The translations under genes were made by a program, and so were the position numbers. The notes below the pieces were generated by a model. It was given only the letters and a program-made list of their open reading frames with translations. It was not told where the DNA came from and did no database searches. From NCBI RefSeq assembly GCF_001904615.1, contig NZ_MRBY01000007.1, forward strand, positions 1-64,000: a stretch of DNA of 64,000 bases. The letters are read 5' to 3'. The stretch comes from [Limnothrix rosea] IAM M-220. Lineage in GTDB: Bacteria; Cyanobacteriota; Cyanobacteriia; Cyanobacteriales; MRBY01. This document shows, piece after piece, positions 1-8,225 of this stretch (the stretch's first letter is position 1; each line of letters begins with the position of its first letter).

Positions 1-106
1 TAATTTCTATCAAACCCTCTCCTCCTACTTTTTTCCAGTTTTGTCCTGTACTGAGCTAAAGTCCATGCTAGACTACTAATTTAATATTGCTATAAGACAT
101 TAAATT

Positions 107-132
107 ATGCCAGAAATGTTATGCCAGAAATG
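107..132 (+). repeat. 12-bp direct repeat covering the wzt-like start
   Basis: ATGCCAGAAATG occurs at 107-118 and again at 121-132, separated by TT. Translation from the first copy stops after eight codons (TGA at 131-133), so only the second copy, or the ATG at 130, opens the ABC-transporter gene. The duplication therefore places a decoy start codon just upstream. No convincing Shine-Dalgarno sequence distinguishes 121 from 130. Confidence 0.8.
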
Positions 133-1980
133 ACCGAGCCAGCCATCAAAATTTGTGACTTAGGCAAAATGTATAAGCTTTATCAGCATCCTGCGGATAA
201 GGTGTTAGATGCTTTTGGAGTCAGCCGCTGGCTATTTTGGCGAAAAGCTCAACATCAAGAATTCTGGGCTATACGAAGCTTAAATTTAGAAGTAAAGAAA
301 GGAGAGCGATTAGGAATTATCGGACGAAATGGAGCAGGAAAAAGCACTCTACTCAAGATTATTACAGGAAACGTTACGCCAACTGAAGGAACAGTAGAAG
401 TTCAAGGTAAAGTTCAAGCATTGATGGAACTAGGTACTGGGTTTCATCCTGAATTCACTGGCCGCCAAAATATCCGAGCTTCCTTAGCTTACCAAGGATT
501 ATCTTTGCCGGAAATCAGAGAGAAAGAAGATGAAATCATTGACTTTTCTGAACTAGAAGATTTTATCGATCAACCAATTAAAACTTATTCGGCAGGCATG
601 TATGCTCGCTTAGGTTTTTCGACTGCCACCTCAGTTAAACCTGAAATTTTAATCATTGATGAAGTGCTAGGAGCTGGAGATGCGTACTTTGCAGGGAAGT
701 GTGTAGAGAGAATGAAAAAATTAACGGAGCAATCTGGTGCAACAGTATTGTTTGTGAGTCATGATTTAGGTTCAGTTCAAGCTTTGTGCGATCGTATTAT
801 TTGGATACAAAAAGGAGTGATTGCAGGAGATGGAAAGCCGCTGAATATTATTAAACAGTATTCTCGTACTGTTAGACGTGACGAAGAAATAAGACTACGA
901 GCAAGAGACTTGAAGATTTCGAAGAAGCAAGCAACAATGCTCGATAAGCAAACAAATATTTATGAGAAGTTATTATTTAGACTGATTAGTCAAGGTAGTA
1001 AGCATCCAATACGCAAACACAAGATTTACTCTATCACTCTAAAAGATAGTCAAGAAATTATAGGAGAAATTGATATTGGTTCTCCTATGGATAATCATCC
1101 CGATCAAGACCACTACTTAATGACAAGTGCTGGTTTTATGGATTGGGGCGAAGCAATTAAACAAAAAGATAAGCTGAGATGTTACAGATTCTACGGCGAT
1201 TTTCAAGGGAAATATGCTCACGCCCCTTTTCAATTTTCTGTACCCAAATCATATTTACATAATTCAAATAACTTTACCTTAGAAATTAGAGCAGATTGTC
1301 AAGAGGAAGAAATTACTGTGCAATTGTTTCTTCCTGATCAAGATACTTATCACGATTTGGGCTTCCTTCAGGTTAATAGTGCCTACAGTAACTTACCCAT
1401 TCCTACCGAGCTTTTGTCGCTACACAACGAGTTGGATTTTCTCAAAGAATCAATAACTAAGCAAAAAGAAGATAAAAGCCCAAGCCCTCTCGAACAAACA
1501 ATAGATGAGTATGGCTCTAAGAAAGAAGCAGAAATCATACATGTATCGCTATTTGACAACTCAGAAAAAGAGACTAAGATACTTTACTCATTAGAGCCGT
1601 TTCAAATAACAGTAGAATATAGAACCAATATACCAATAGTTAATCCAACCTTTGTTTTTTGCATTTATCTAGCGTCTGGTCTAACAGCTTCCCAGTGGGC
1701 GATTTCGAGTAAAGAGTTAGGCAAGGAAGTTATTGAGGGACATGGAAAAATACTTTTCTGGAATAGTAGCCTTTTACTAGGTGCTGGTTCTTATGTTGCT
1801 AGTGTTGCTATGTTCAAGTCTACTCCAAGGAAAGGAGTTGAACCTGAACCGTATCACGTTCTAGATCGTTGTATCCATTTCCAAGTAGTGAATCGAGACT
1901 ATCTAGAGACAATTGATCATGGTATTTGTAGACAGCCTATCCATTCCAAACTCGAAGAGTCTATAGAAGTTCCAAGTTAA
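121..1980 (+). CDS. ABC transporter ATP-binding protein, Wzt type (polysaccharide export) with C-terminal extension
   Basis: Probable ATPase that energises export of a lipid-linked surface polysaccharide (O-antigen type) across the inner membrane. The nucleotide-binding domain spans about residues 5-250: Walker A GRNGAGKST at 68-76, the short Wzt-type signature YSAGM at 156-160, Walker B ILIIDE at 176-181 and the switch His in FVSHD near 214. The remaining ~370 residues are a long C-terminal part. Its last ~150 residues are beta-rich and resemble the Wzt carbohydrate-binding domain, which selects the finished glycan in known Wzt proteins. The usual Wzm permease is not adjacent: a candidate lies at 10171-11037 on the other strand. 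It is followed after 16 bp by a methyltransferase/glycosyltransferase gene, so the two are probably co-transcribed. The domain family is clear; the exported glycan is unknown. Confidence 0.9.
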   Translation: MPEMTEPAIKICDLGKMYKLYQHPADKVLDAFGVSRWLFWRKAQHQEFWAIRSLNLEVKKGERLGIIGRNGAGKSTLLKIITGNVTPTEGTVEVQGKVQALMELGTGFHPEFTGRQNIRASLAYQGLSLPEIREKEDEIIDFSELEDFIDQPIKTYSAGMYARLGFSTATSVKPEILIIDEVLGAGDAYFAGKCVERMKKLTEQSGATVLFVSHDLGSVQALCDRIIWIQKGVIAGDGKPLNIIKQYSRTVRRDEEIRLRARDLKISKKQATMLDKQTNIYEKLLFRLISQGSKHPIRKHKIYSITLKDSQEIIGEIDIGSPMDNHPDQDHYLMTSAGFMDWGEAIKQKDKLRCYRFYGDFQGKYAHAPFQFSVPKSYLHNSNNFTLEIRADCQEEEITVQLFLPDQDTYHDLGFLQVNSAYSNLPIPTELLSLHNELDFLKESITKQKEDKSPSPLEQTIDEYGSKKEAEIIHVSLFDNSEKETKILYSLEPFQITVEYRTNIPIVNPTFVFCIYLASGLTASQWAISSKELGKEVIEGHGKILFWNSSLLLGAGSYVASVAMFKSTPRKGVEPEPYHVLDRCIHFQVVNRDYLETIDHGICRQPIHSKLEESIEVPS

Positions 1981-1996
1981 AAGTACCTTACTAGTT

Positions 1997-4759
1997 ATGT
2001 TTGAAGCCGATTATTACAATCAACCATTACTATGGCGTTCACAAGCTGAACCATACCAAGTTCAGCTACTTGCCGATATTCTAAGTTTGATACCTCAAGG
2101 TACGCAAAGTATCCTTGATGTTGGCTGTGGAAATGGTCTTATTACCAACGCCTTACCTAAAAACATTCAAATTGTCGGATTAGACAGTAGCCAAGAGGCT
2201 CTAAAAAGTGTCCATCATGAAACTGTAGTCGGATCAATTTCTGACTTGCCTTTTGACGATGCTTCTTTTGATTTTGTCATGGCTAACGATGTCATTGAAC
2301 ATCTTTCTGATGAAATCTATTTTCAGGCTATTTCTGAACTGTTCAGAGTTTCTTCAAAATATGTTTTGATTTCAGTTCCTCATGGAGAACAGCTGGAAGC
2401 TTCATTCACAGAATGTGCCGATTGTGGAGCAAGATATCATATTAATCATCACCAACGTTCCTTGCTTGAACATGATTTAGTTGAAATTTGTCCTTCATCT
2501 TGGAACGTTAATGAAATCAGATATTCTGGTGACATTACTAGATATCCATTAGACGAGCAATATGCCTCATTGCTTCGAAATCTTCAGATTAATAACGTAG
2601 ATTGCAACAATTTTATTTGCCCATATTGCGGTAGTTCACAAATAGTCAAATCCACCTTCAACAAAAGTAATAAGATAATTGGGTATTTGCGCAGTAAGGC
2701 TTTTTTTGAAAACAGATCAAACTTTGTCAATCGACACATAGACCGTTCAGAGATAATTGCACTATACACAAAACAACATATTGGCGGTGACAGTCAAAAC
2801 AGTAAGTGGATTTCTTTAGAGCGTCCTCAGGAGATTCAACAATCTCCTTTACTATTAGATATATCCAACCCTCTACAGCAAGTTGAGCAGGGGTTTGTTG
2901 AAGGGTGTTTCTGGCCTAAGTATCTCGATAAGCTTAAGAGCAATCTATCCTTTCCTGACAGCTCAACAGATATAACTCAAGATATCCTGATCTGCTTTCC
3001 AGTTATTCTTCAACCAGGTGACAAAATAGTTGTCAGAACACAAGAACCCATATTAAAAAGTACAAGCATAAAAGTATTTTTCTACGATGAAATTGATGAT
3101 TGTTCGCTATCAACAACCGATGGCACTTTAAAGACAGCTAATGAGATAGAATACACTGTCAGCACAAACTTTAAGTCAAGTCTATATGGCACCCCGATTG
3201 GTATTCAAGCTACCGGGGAAGTAGCAGTGAAAACTGTCGAATACTTCTCCGTATCGAATAAAGAGCGCGAGAATTTCAGCTCTAATTTCATTCGTATTCA
3301 AGCAAATCACAACATTGTAGTTAGTGATCAAAAAAAATATTACAGAAGCTGGGGTTTGTTAAGCGACAGTTCTGGATATTATCCCAAACCAGAATGGCTA
3401 TGGCAAGAAGATTTAAGGACCTGCTGTGAAGTAGATTCAAATTTGTCTATTCACGACTACATTGAAGTCGTAAAATTGGCGATTCAAACAGAAAAGAAAA
3501 CAGCTACAGCAGCTTTGAAACGTTTAAATACTTTGTTGGAAAATCGTAGTGCATCTGTCAGTAGAGTTTTAGTTCTGTCTCATATGTTCCCACATGAGAC
3601 ACAGCCTAATTCAGGTTGTTTTATTGCTGAACAGGTGGCTGCTTTACGGGAAAAAAGAGGGCTAGAGGTCAGAGTGGTATCTTGCCAGCCTTTCTGGATT
3701 GAGTCCAAAAATCCAATTGAGATAATAAAGAGAATTAAAGCATACAAAAAAGCTTTATCTTTGAGCAGTTGGAGTACATGGGGGAATATTCCGGTTTTGA
3801 GAATTCCTTATCTTGTAGGCCGTCCTTTTTTTCCATTTCCTATGCACGGCTTTACCTACCGATATGCCGTTTCAGAATGGGCCAATAGAATTCGCCAAAA
3901 ATTTAATTTTGACCTAGTGCATGCTCACACAAGCTATCTGGATGGATTTACAGGCAGTTTTTTAGCTCGAAAATATCAAGTACCATTTGTTATTACGGAA
4001 CATACAGGTCCCTTCAGCATACTTGCTGACAGGTCTATAGTTAGACAGGTAACAGCTTACGCTTTAAAGTCAGCGGATAAGATTATTTCTGTGAGTCCAA
4101 GCTTAGAGAATGAGGTAAAAAAAATACTTGCTCCATCTCACCACCAGAAAATGACTTGCATCCCCAATGGAGTCGATACAGACATATTCTATCCAAAGCA
4201 AAAACAGAATAACAATAATGACAGTTATCTAATGCTCTTAAGTGTAATGTCACTAGATGAAAACAAAAACCCTTTTTGTTTGTTAGAAGCCTTCAGACTT
4301 TTACACGAGCAAGGGATAAAAATCAAACTAAATATCGTGGGGATAGGCGAGTTAGAGCAACAACTTCAACGATGGATTAAAGATAATAATTTAATGGAAT
4401 TTATTCAGCTTTTGGGATTTCAAACACGTCATGAAGTAGCACGTTTAATGAGAGAAGATTGTGATATTTTCGTTTTGTCAAGCCATTCTGAAACATTTGG
4501 AGTTGTCGTGATAGAAGCACTAGCTTCAGGAAAACCTGTCGTCAGTACACGTTGTGGGGGACCACAGAGTGTTATTGTCGAGCCTTACCTTGGAGAACTT
4601 TGTGATAATGATAATTTTGAATCTTTAGCCTCTGCAATAAAAAAAGTAGCTAGTAATTTAAGTTCATATGATGCTCAAAAAATCAGAGATTTCATTTTGA
4701 AGAAATACGACTTTAGTGTTATTCAAAAAAACATAAATAATGTTTACCAAAATCTTTAA
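1997..4759 (+). CDS. Fusion of class I SAM methyltransferase and GT4 glycosyltransferase
   Basis: A 920-residue two-enzyme protein for glycan assembly or capping. The N-terminal part is a class I SAM methyltransferase, with motif I ILDVGCGNG at 39-47 and an acidic ANDVIEHL motif further on. Two Cys pairs (C140/C143 and C208/C211, the latter in CPYCG) could bind zinc. Residues ~250-510 match nothing I recognise. From ~521 a GT4 (GT-B fold) glycosyltransferase begins. It carries the family's E-x7-E nucleotide-sugar motif at E832/E840, followed by a GKPVVSTRCGGP stretch. The gene sits 16 bp after the Wzt-like ATPase. Methyltransferases linked to Wzt systems often cap the non-reducing end of the chain, so methylation plus sugar transfer at the chain end is plausible but inferred. 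Acceptor and sugar donor cannot be read from sequence. Confidence 0.85.
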   Translation: MFEADYYNQPLLWRSQAEPYQVQLLADILSLIPQGTQSILDVGCGNGLITNALPKNIQIVGLDSSQEALKSVHHETVVGSISDLPFDDASFDFVMANDVIEHLSDEIYFQAISELFRVSSKYVLISVPHGEQLEASFTECADCGARYHINHHQRSLLEHDLVEICPSSWNVNEIRYSGDITRYPLDEQYASLLRNLQINNVDCNNFICPYCGSSQIVKSTFNKSNKIIGYLRSKAFFENRSNFVNRHIDRSEIIALYTKQHIGGDSQNSKWISLERPQEIQQSPLLLDISNPLQQVEQGFVEGCFWPKYLDKLKSNLSFPDSSTDITQDILICFPVILQPGDKIVVRTQEPILKSTSIKVFFYDEIDDCSLSTTDGTLKTANEIEYTVSTNFKSSLYGTPIGIQATGEVAVKTVEYFSVSNKERENFSSNFIRIQANHNIVVSDQKKYYRSWGLLSDSSGYYPKPEWLWQEDLRTCCEVDSNLSIHDYIEVVKLAIQTEKKTATAALKRLNTLLENRSASVSRVLVLSHMFPHETQPNSGCFIAEQVAALREKRGLEVRVVSCQPFWIESKNPIEIIKRIKAYKKALSLSSWSTWGNIPVLRIPYLVGRPFFPFPMHGFTYRYAVSEWANRIRQKFNFDLVHAHTSYLDGFTGSFLARKYQVPFVITEHTGPFSILADRSIVRQVTAYALKSADKIISVSPSLENEVKKILAPSHHQKMTCIPNGVDTDIFYPKQKQNNNNDSYLMLLSVMSLDENKNPFCLLEAFRLLHEQGIKIKLNIVGIGELEQQLQRWIKDNNLMEFIQLLGFQTRHEVARLMREDCDIFVLSSHSETFGVVVIEALASGKPVVSTRCGGPQSVIVEPYLGELCDNDNFESLASAIKKVASNLSSYDAQKIRDFILKKYDFSVIQKNINNVYQNL

Positions 4760-5133
4760 TTAAAGGCGGCACTTTCATGACTAGCAAGAGAAGAGAGTTT
4801 ACTATTGTATTGCTTTGTATATCTCTGTTTTTCCTAGCTCTATCTTATTCTCTTCAACAAAACATGGTTATATAGGATCGGCTCAGACAGCAAAAAGTAA
4901 AGACTCCATTTTGCCAACTGCGCCAAAAGTAAAGTGATTTAGGTAGAACGATCAACATAGAGATCGAAAGTGTCAAACATCAAGAATCAAGCTAACAGTG
5001 TTTCCCGACGTTAGAGTTTCAGGCAAGAGTTATCAGTATGATAATATTAAAGTGTACTTTGCGCTTGTTCGAAACATTACTACCAAATCCACTTTATTCT
5101 ATTTAATTTCATTCGGTTGACACGGTTACGCTA
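4760..5133. other. Gene-poor gap in the glycan cluster
   Basis: A 374-bp stretch between two co-oriented glycan genes. It opens with a short hydrophobic reading frame (4777-4875, listed separately). The rest has stops in all + frames except a ~50-codon stretch ending TGA just before the next gene, which resembles nothing I know. It may hold remnants of a decayed gene and the promoter of the downstream methyltransferase. No clear terminator hairpin is visible. Confidence 0.5.
4777..4875 (+). CDS. Possible 32-residue single-membrane-segment peptide or remnant of a truncated gene
   Basis: ATG at 4777 is preceded by a purine-rich AAAGGCGG (4762-4769) at a reasonable distance. It encodes a basic N-terminus (MTSKRRE) followed by about 17 hydrophobic residues, then stops at 4873-4875. 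This is the shape of a signal anchor. It could be a genuine small membrane peptide, or the first codons of a larger membrane protein lost from this cluster. Nothing recognisable follows in any frame. Confidence 0.3.
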   Translation: MTSKRREFTIVLLCISLFFLALSYSLQQNMVI

Positions 5134-5919
5134 ATGGATAATAAAACCAGTTTGTTTTTTGAATCAATTCCAACTTCTTCTTCAGAAACAGAGCGGTGGG
5201 ATCGGGAATGGATTACTTACTTTAATACTGAAGACCCTAGTCCATTTTTGTTGAATTTTCAAAGATTAAAACCAAATTTGAAAATCATCAAAAGCTTAAC
5301 CAAACTATCAGATAAAGATGTATTGAAGACTAGTCTTGTCAACTCATTGCCACCCTTGGCAATTTGGTCTAATGGCAGGGACTTAGTAGGTAAAAAAGTA
5401 TTAGAGGTTGGCTGTGGACCAGGATTCTTGGGAAAACAATTAGGGTTGGTTTGTCATAGCTATTTAGGTATTGATTATTCTCAGTTAGCTTTGTCAATTG
5501 CAAGGTTGGTTTCTCCCAGCAATTGCAACTACCTTCACATATCGGATACTGAATCTCTTTTAAAGCAATCTAGTACTATCGATACAATGGTAGGAAGATT
5601 TTTCTTTATTCATCAAAATTTTGATAACGCAACGTGGTTGCTAGAGCTTGCTAATCTTTTACTTAAGCAAGATGGTATAGTCAATGCTGACTTTTACAAA
5701 GCCAATCTTAAAACTCCTCAAGGTGTAGTTTTTCCAGCTAAAAGCCCTCTATCAGAGAAATACCCTAGTTGTGCGTTCGAATATACTGAATCAGAGGTTC
5801 AAGAGTTAGCTGACAATCATGGATTTGAAATCATTAGCACTGATATAGATCGCGAAATGCAGCGTTTATTTGTTCGTTTTAGAAAAACTCAGAATAATTT
5901 TAATTTTACTGAATCATGA
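5134..5919 (+). CDS. Class I SAM-dependent methyltransferase
   Basis: A 261-residue methyltransferase with motif I VLEVGCGPG at about 89-97 and an acidic residue at the end of strand 2 (GIDYSQLAL). The N-terminal ~80 residues are not part of the SAM fold and may help bind substrate. Its stop overlaps the next gene's start by 4 bp (ATGA at 5916-5919), so it is translationally coupled to a GT4 glycosyltransferase. This suggests it methylates a sugar or glycan intermediate of the same pathway. O- versus N-methylation and the exact substrate cannot be decided. Confidence 0.8.
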   Translation: MDNKTSLFFESIPTSSSETERWDREWITYFNTEDPSPFLLNFQRLKPNLKIIKSLTKLSDKDVLKTSLVNSLPPLAIWSNGRDLVGKKVLEVGCGPGFLGKQLGLVCHSYLGIDYSQLALSIARLVSPSNCNYLHISDTESLLKQSSTIDTMVGRFFFIHQNFDNATWLLELANLLLKQDGIVNADFYKANLKTPQGVVFPAKSPLSEKYPSCAFEYTESEVQELADNHGFEIISTDIDREMQRLFVRFRKTQNNFNFTES

Positions 5920-7139
5920 AAATCGTTATGCTTACGCCTGATTGCTACATGATAGACAGGCGTATTTTACTTGAAGGTAAAAGTTTAATTAGAGCGGGTC
6001 ACCAAGTTATATTGTTAGCTGGTTTTGAAGCTGAAAGAGAAGAGAGTTTTGAACAAGACGGAATCCAGATTCATCGCTACGCGTATGACTGGGACGATGA
6101 AAGGCTCAAGAAAATTAGAAGAAAGCTACCTAGCAACGAGAAACTTCAGTCAATTGTTAATAAAGCATATATGTTTTTTGCAAAGAATTTTTTTGAAGTG
6201 TCGCCTTTTGAGCAATTTCTAATTTCTAAAGCTTTAGAGTTTGATGCTGATGTTTATCATGTTCATGATCTTCCTTGCTTGAAGGCTGGCTACTATGCTT
6301 CAACAAAAAAAAATGTACCTCTTATTTATGATGCACACGAATTATACTATGCTCAAAAAGTATTGCCTGCTCGTTTACAGAAACGTTATTTTATTTTAGA
6401 AAAACAGTATATTCGTTATCCTGAAGTTGTAATCACAGTTAATCCTTTTATTGCTCGTTTAATGGCTGAGCGCTATCAAATTGATGAACCGCAAGTTATT
6501 TTGAATTGTGCTGACCTTCCCAAAAAAATTGATATTGAAAATGCTAAAAGCAAACTAAGGGAAAAAGGAAAGATTCCCAGTTACTATAACGTAGTCTTAT
6601 ATCAGGGTTGGATTTCTCCTGAGCGAAATTTGGACACTTTAATTGAGAGTGTGAAGTACTTCCCGAAAAATACTTGTTTAGCGATCATCGGCTATGGCGA
6701 CTATGAAGTTATTTTACGTCAAACTGTTGAAGAAAACTCCTTAATGGAAAAGATATTTTTTTTAGGTCAAATACCTAGTGAAGAGATGTTAGATTACTCA
6801 GCAGGTGCTGATATTGGAGTGATTCCCTATCAACCAATAGACGACAATCATCTTTATTGTTCTCCCAATAAGTTGTTTGAATATGCGCTAGCTGGAGTGC
6901 CGATAATCACAGATAGTTTACCTTTCTTCCAACTAATCAAAGAAAAATATCATATTATTGAAATCACGGATCTGAGTTCACCCAAAAAACTAGGAAAAAC
7001 GGTATCTCATTTAATTAATGATTCGATTAAGTTAAATACTCTAAAACAGAACTGCAATCAAGCAAGTAAAGAATTAAACTGGAATATCGAAAGTCAAAAG
7101 CTATTAACAATATATAATACGATAGAAGATGACCAATAA
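5916..7139 (+). CDS. GT4 family glycosyltransferase
   Basis: A 407-residue GT-B fold glycosyltransferase. The N-terminal Rossmann half starts MKIVMLTPDCYMIDRR with the usual GHQVILLAG strand. The C-terminal donor-binding half includes a YQGWISPERNLDTL segment and the CSPNKLFEYALAGVPII loop near residues 312-330, where GT4 enzymes contact the nucleotide-sugar. The gene overlaps the upstream methyltransferase by 4 bp and is the last gene of the + strand run. It converges with an anchored hydrolase gene 54 bp away. It is probably a cytoplasmic transferase adding one sugar to the cluster's glycan; donor and linkage are unknown. Confidence 0.85.
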   Translation: MKIVMLTPDCYMIDRRILLEGKSLIRAGHQVILLAGFEAEREESFEQDGIQIHRYAYDWDDERLKKIRRKLPSNEKLQSIVNKAYMFFAKNFFEVSPFEQFLISKALEFDADVYHVHDLPCLKAGYYASTKKNVPLIYDAHELYYAQKVLPARLQKRYFILEKQYIRYPEVVITVNPFIARLMAERYQIDEPQVILNCADLPKKIDIENAKSKLREKGKIPSYYNVVLYQGWISPERNLDTLIESVKYFPKNTCLAIIGYGDYEVILRQTVEENSLMEKIFFLGQIPSEEMLDYSAGADIGVIPYQPIDDNHLYCSPNKLFEYALAGVPIITDSLPFFQLIKEKYHIIEITDLSSPKKLGKTVSHLINDSIKLNTLKQNCNQASKELNWNIESQKLLTIYNTIEDDQ

Positions 7140-7193
7140 ACCCTAGAGGAAAGCGCGGGGAAATGATATGCATTTGATTATTGTATGTCAGTA

Positions 7194-8216
7194 TTAATGA
7201 GGCATTTTTTTTGATAGCCAAGAAAAAGAAAAGTCCCTAACCTCCTGCGGAAAATCATGTTTTCCACTAAAAAAAGCCCAATTAATTGAAGGAAAAAGAA
7301 TCATTAATTTCTTTACATCATTGTATGGGTCTGTTGATATCAAAATTTCATCTTGTAAAAAGTTATTCAACAAGGCATGACGGGGAGAAATTGTTGCCAC
7401 AACCTCTTCGAGTGTCCAATTATTAGGGATATTAGGTAAAGCCTTATACCACTCTTCACGATTCCATCGCTCTGGGTTGGGATCATGTTTAAAATTCAAA
7501 AATCCTGCATTGGCGATAACAATATTAATTCTTTCGTCTAATGCTGTAGCGAACAAGGCATAAAGACCACCTTGCGAATGACCAATAACTGCAATCTGAG
7601 AAATGTCTAGTCCCGTTACTTCTAAGGAATCGATTAACCAAGAAATTTCAGCGACATCTTTTCCGAAAGCAGACCAATTAGGATATTTTTGATAAAACTT
7701 GTCAGTATTCCATTGATCTTTGGTTTGCCGAGAACCAGTAAAGCTTAAAGTTGGACAAAAAACAGTGTACCCTCTTTCATATAGTTCTTTTCCATACAAC
7801 ATGTTGGGATTTTTCTCATTTGATCTACCACAAGGCTCTTCACCACCAGTCTTATTTGTTTGATGTAAAGCAATTACAATTTTAAGATTTGATATTTTTT
7901 TAATATCACTAACTTTTTGCTTGTTAGATAACAAAATCACAGGAACTTCATCTCCCAGTGGATTTTTGTACGTATAGACATCTCTTTCTTGATACGCTAA
8001 AGCAGTAACAACCTGATTTGCTTTAGGCTTTTCCCCAAATGACTTCAGTAAAATGTTCTGAATAAAACTTTTCTTACTAATTGGAGTACTTTCATACCAT
8101 TTCGTTTTTATGAAATTAGAGCTTGAATGGAAAGAGAGCAACACTATAAAAATAAGTATTGGTACTATTACAAATATGTAGACTTTTTCCCTATTAATTA
8201 TTTTTTTTAAAGTCAT
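7194..8216 (-). CDS. Membrane-anchored alpha/beta hydrolase (esterase-like)
   Basis: A 340-residue protein with an uncleaved signal anchor at about residues 12-29, followed by an alpha/beta-hydrolase domain. The nucleophile elbow is GHSQGG with Ser214; a late His in SGKHDF (H320) suits the catalytic triad. A Cys pair (C130, C154) could form a disulfide if the domain faces the periplasm. The fold resembles acetyl-esterase/dienelactone hydrolases. It starts 9 bp after the stop of the asparagine synthetase on the same strand, so it is very likely the last gene of the wbpD-like/DegT/wzm/asnB operon. A role in trimming ester groups from the surface glycan is a guess from context. Confidence 0.75.
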   Translation of the reverse strand: MTLKKIINREKVYIFVIVPILIFIVLLSFHSSSNFIKTKWYESTPISKKSFIQNILLKSFGEKPKANQVVTALAYQERDVYTYKNPLGDEVPVILLSNKQKVSDIKKISNLKIVIALHQTNKTGGEEPCGRSNEKNPNMLYGKELYERGYTVFCPTLSFTGSRQTKDQWNTDKFYQKYPNWSAFGKDVAEISWLIDSLEVTGLDISQIAVIGHSQGGLYALFATALDERINIVIANAGFLNFKHDPNPERWNREEWYKALPNIPNNWTLEEVVATISPRHALLNNFLQDEILISTDPYNDVKKLMILFPSINWAFFSGKHDFPQEVRDFSFSWLSKKMPH

Positions 8217-8225
8217 TTTTTATAA

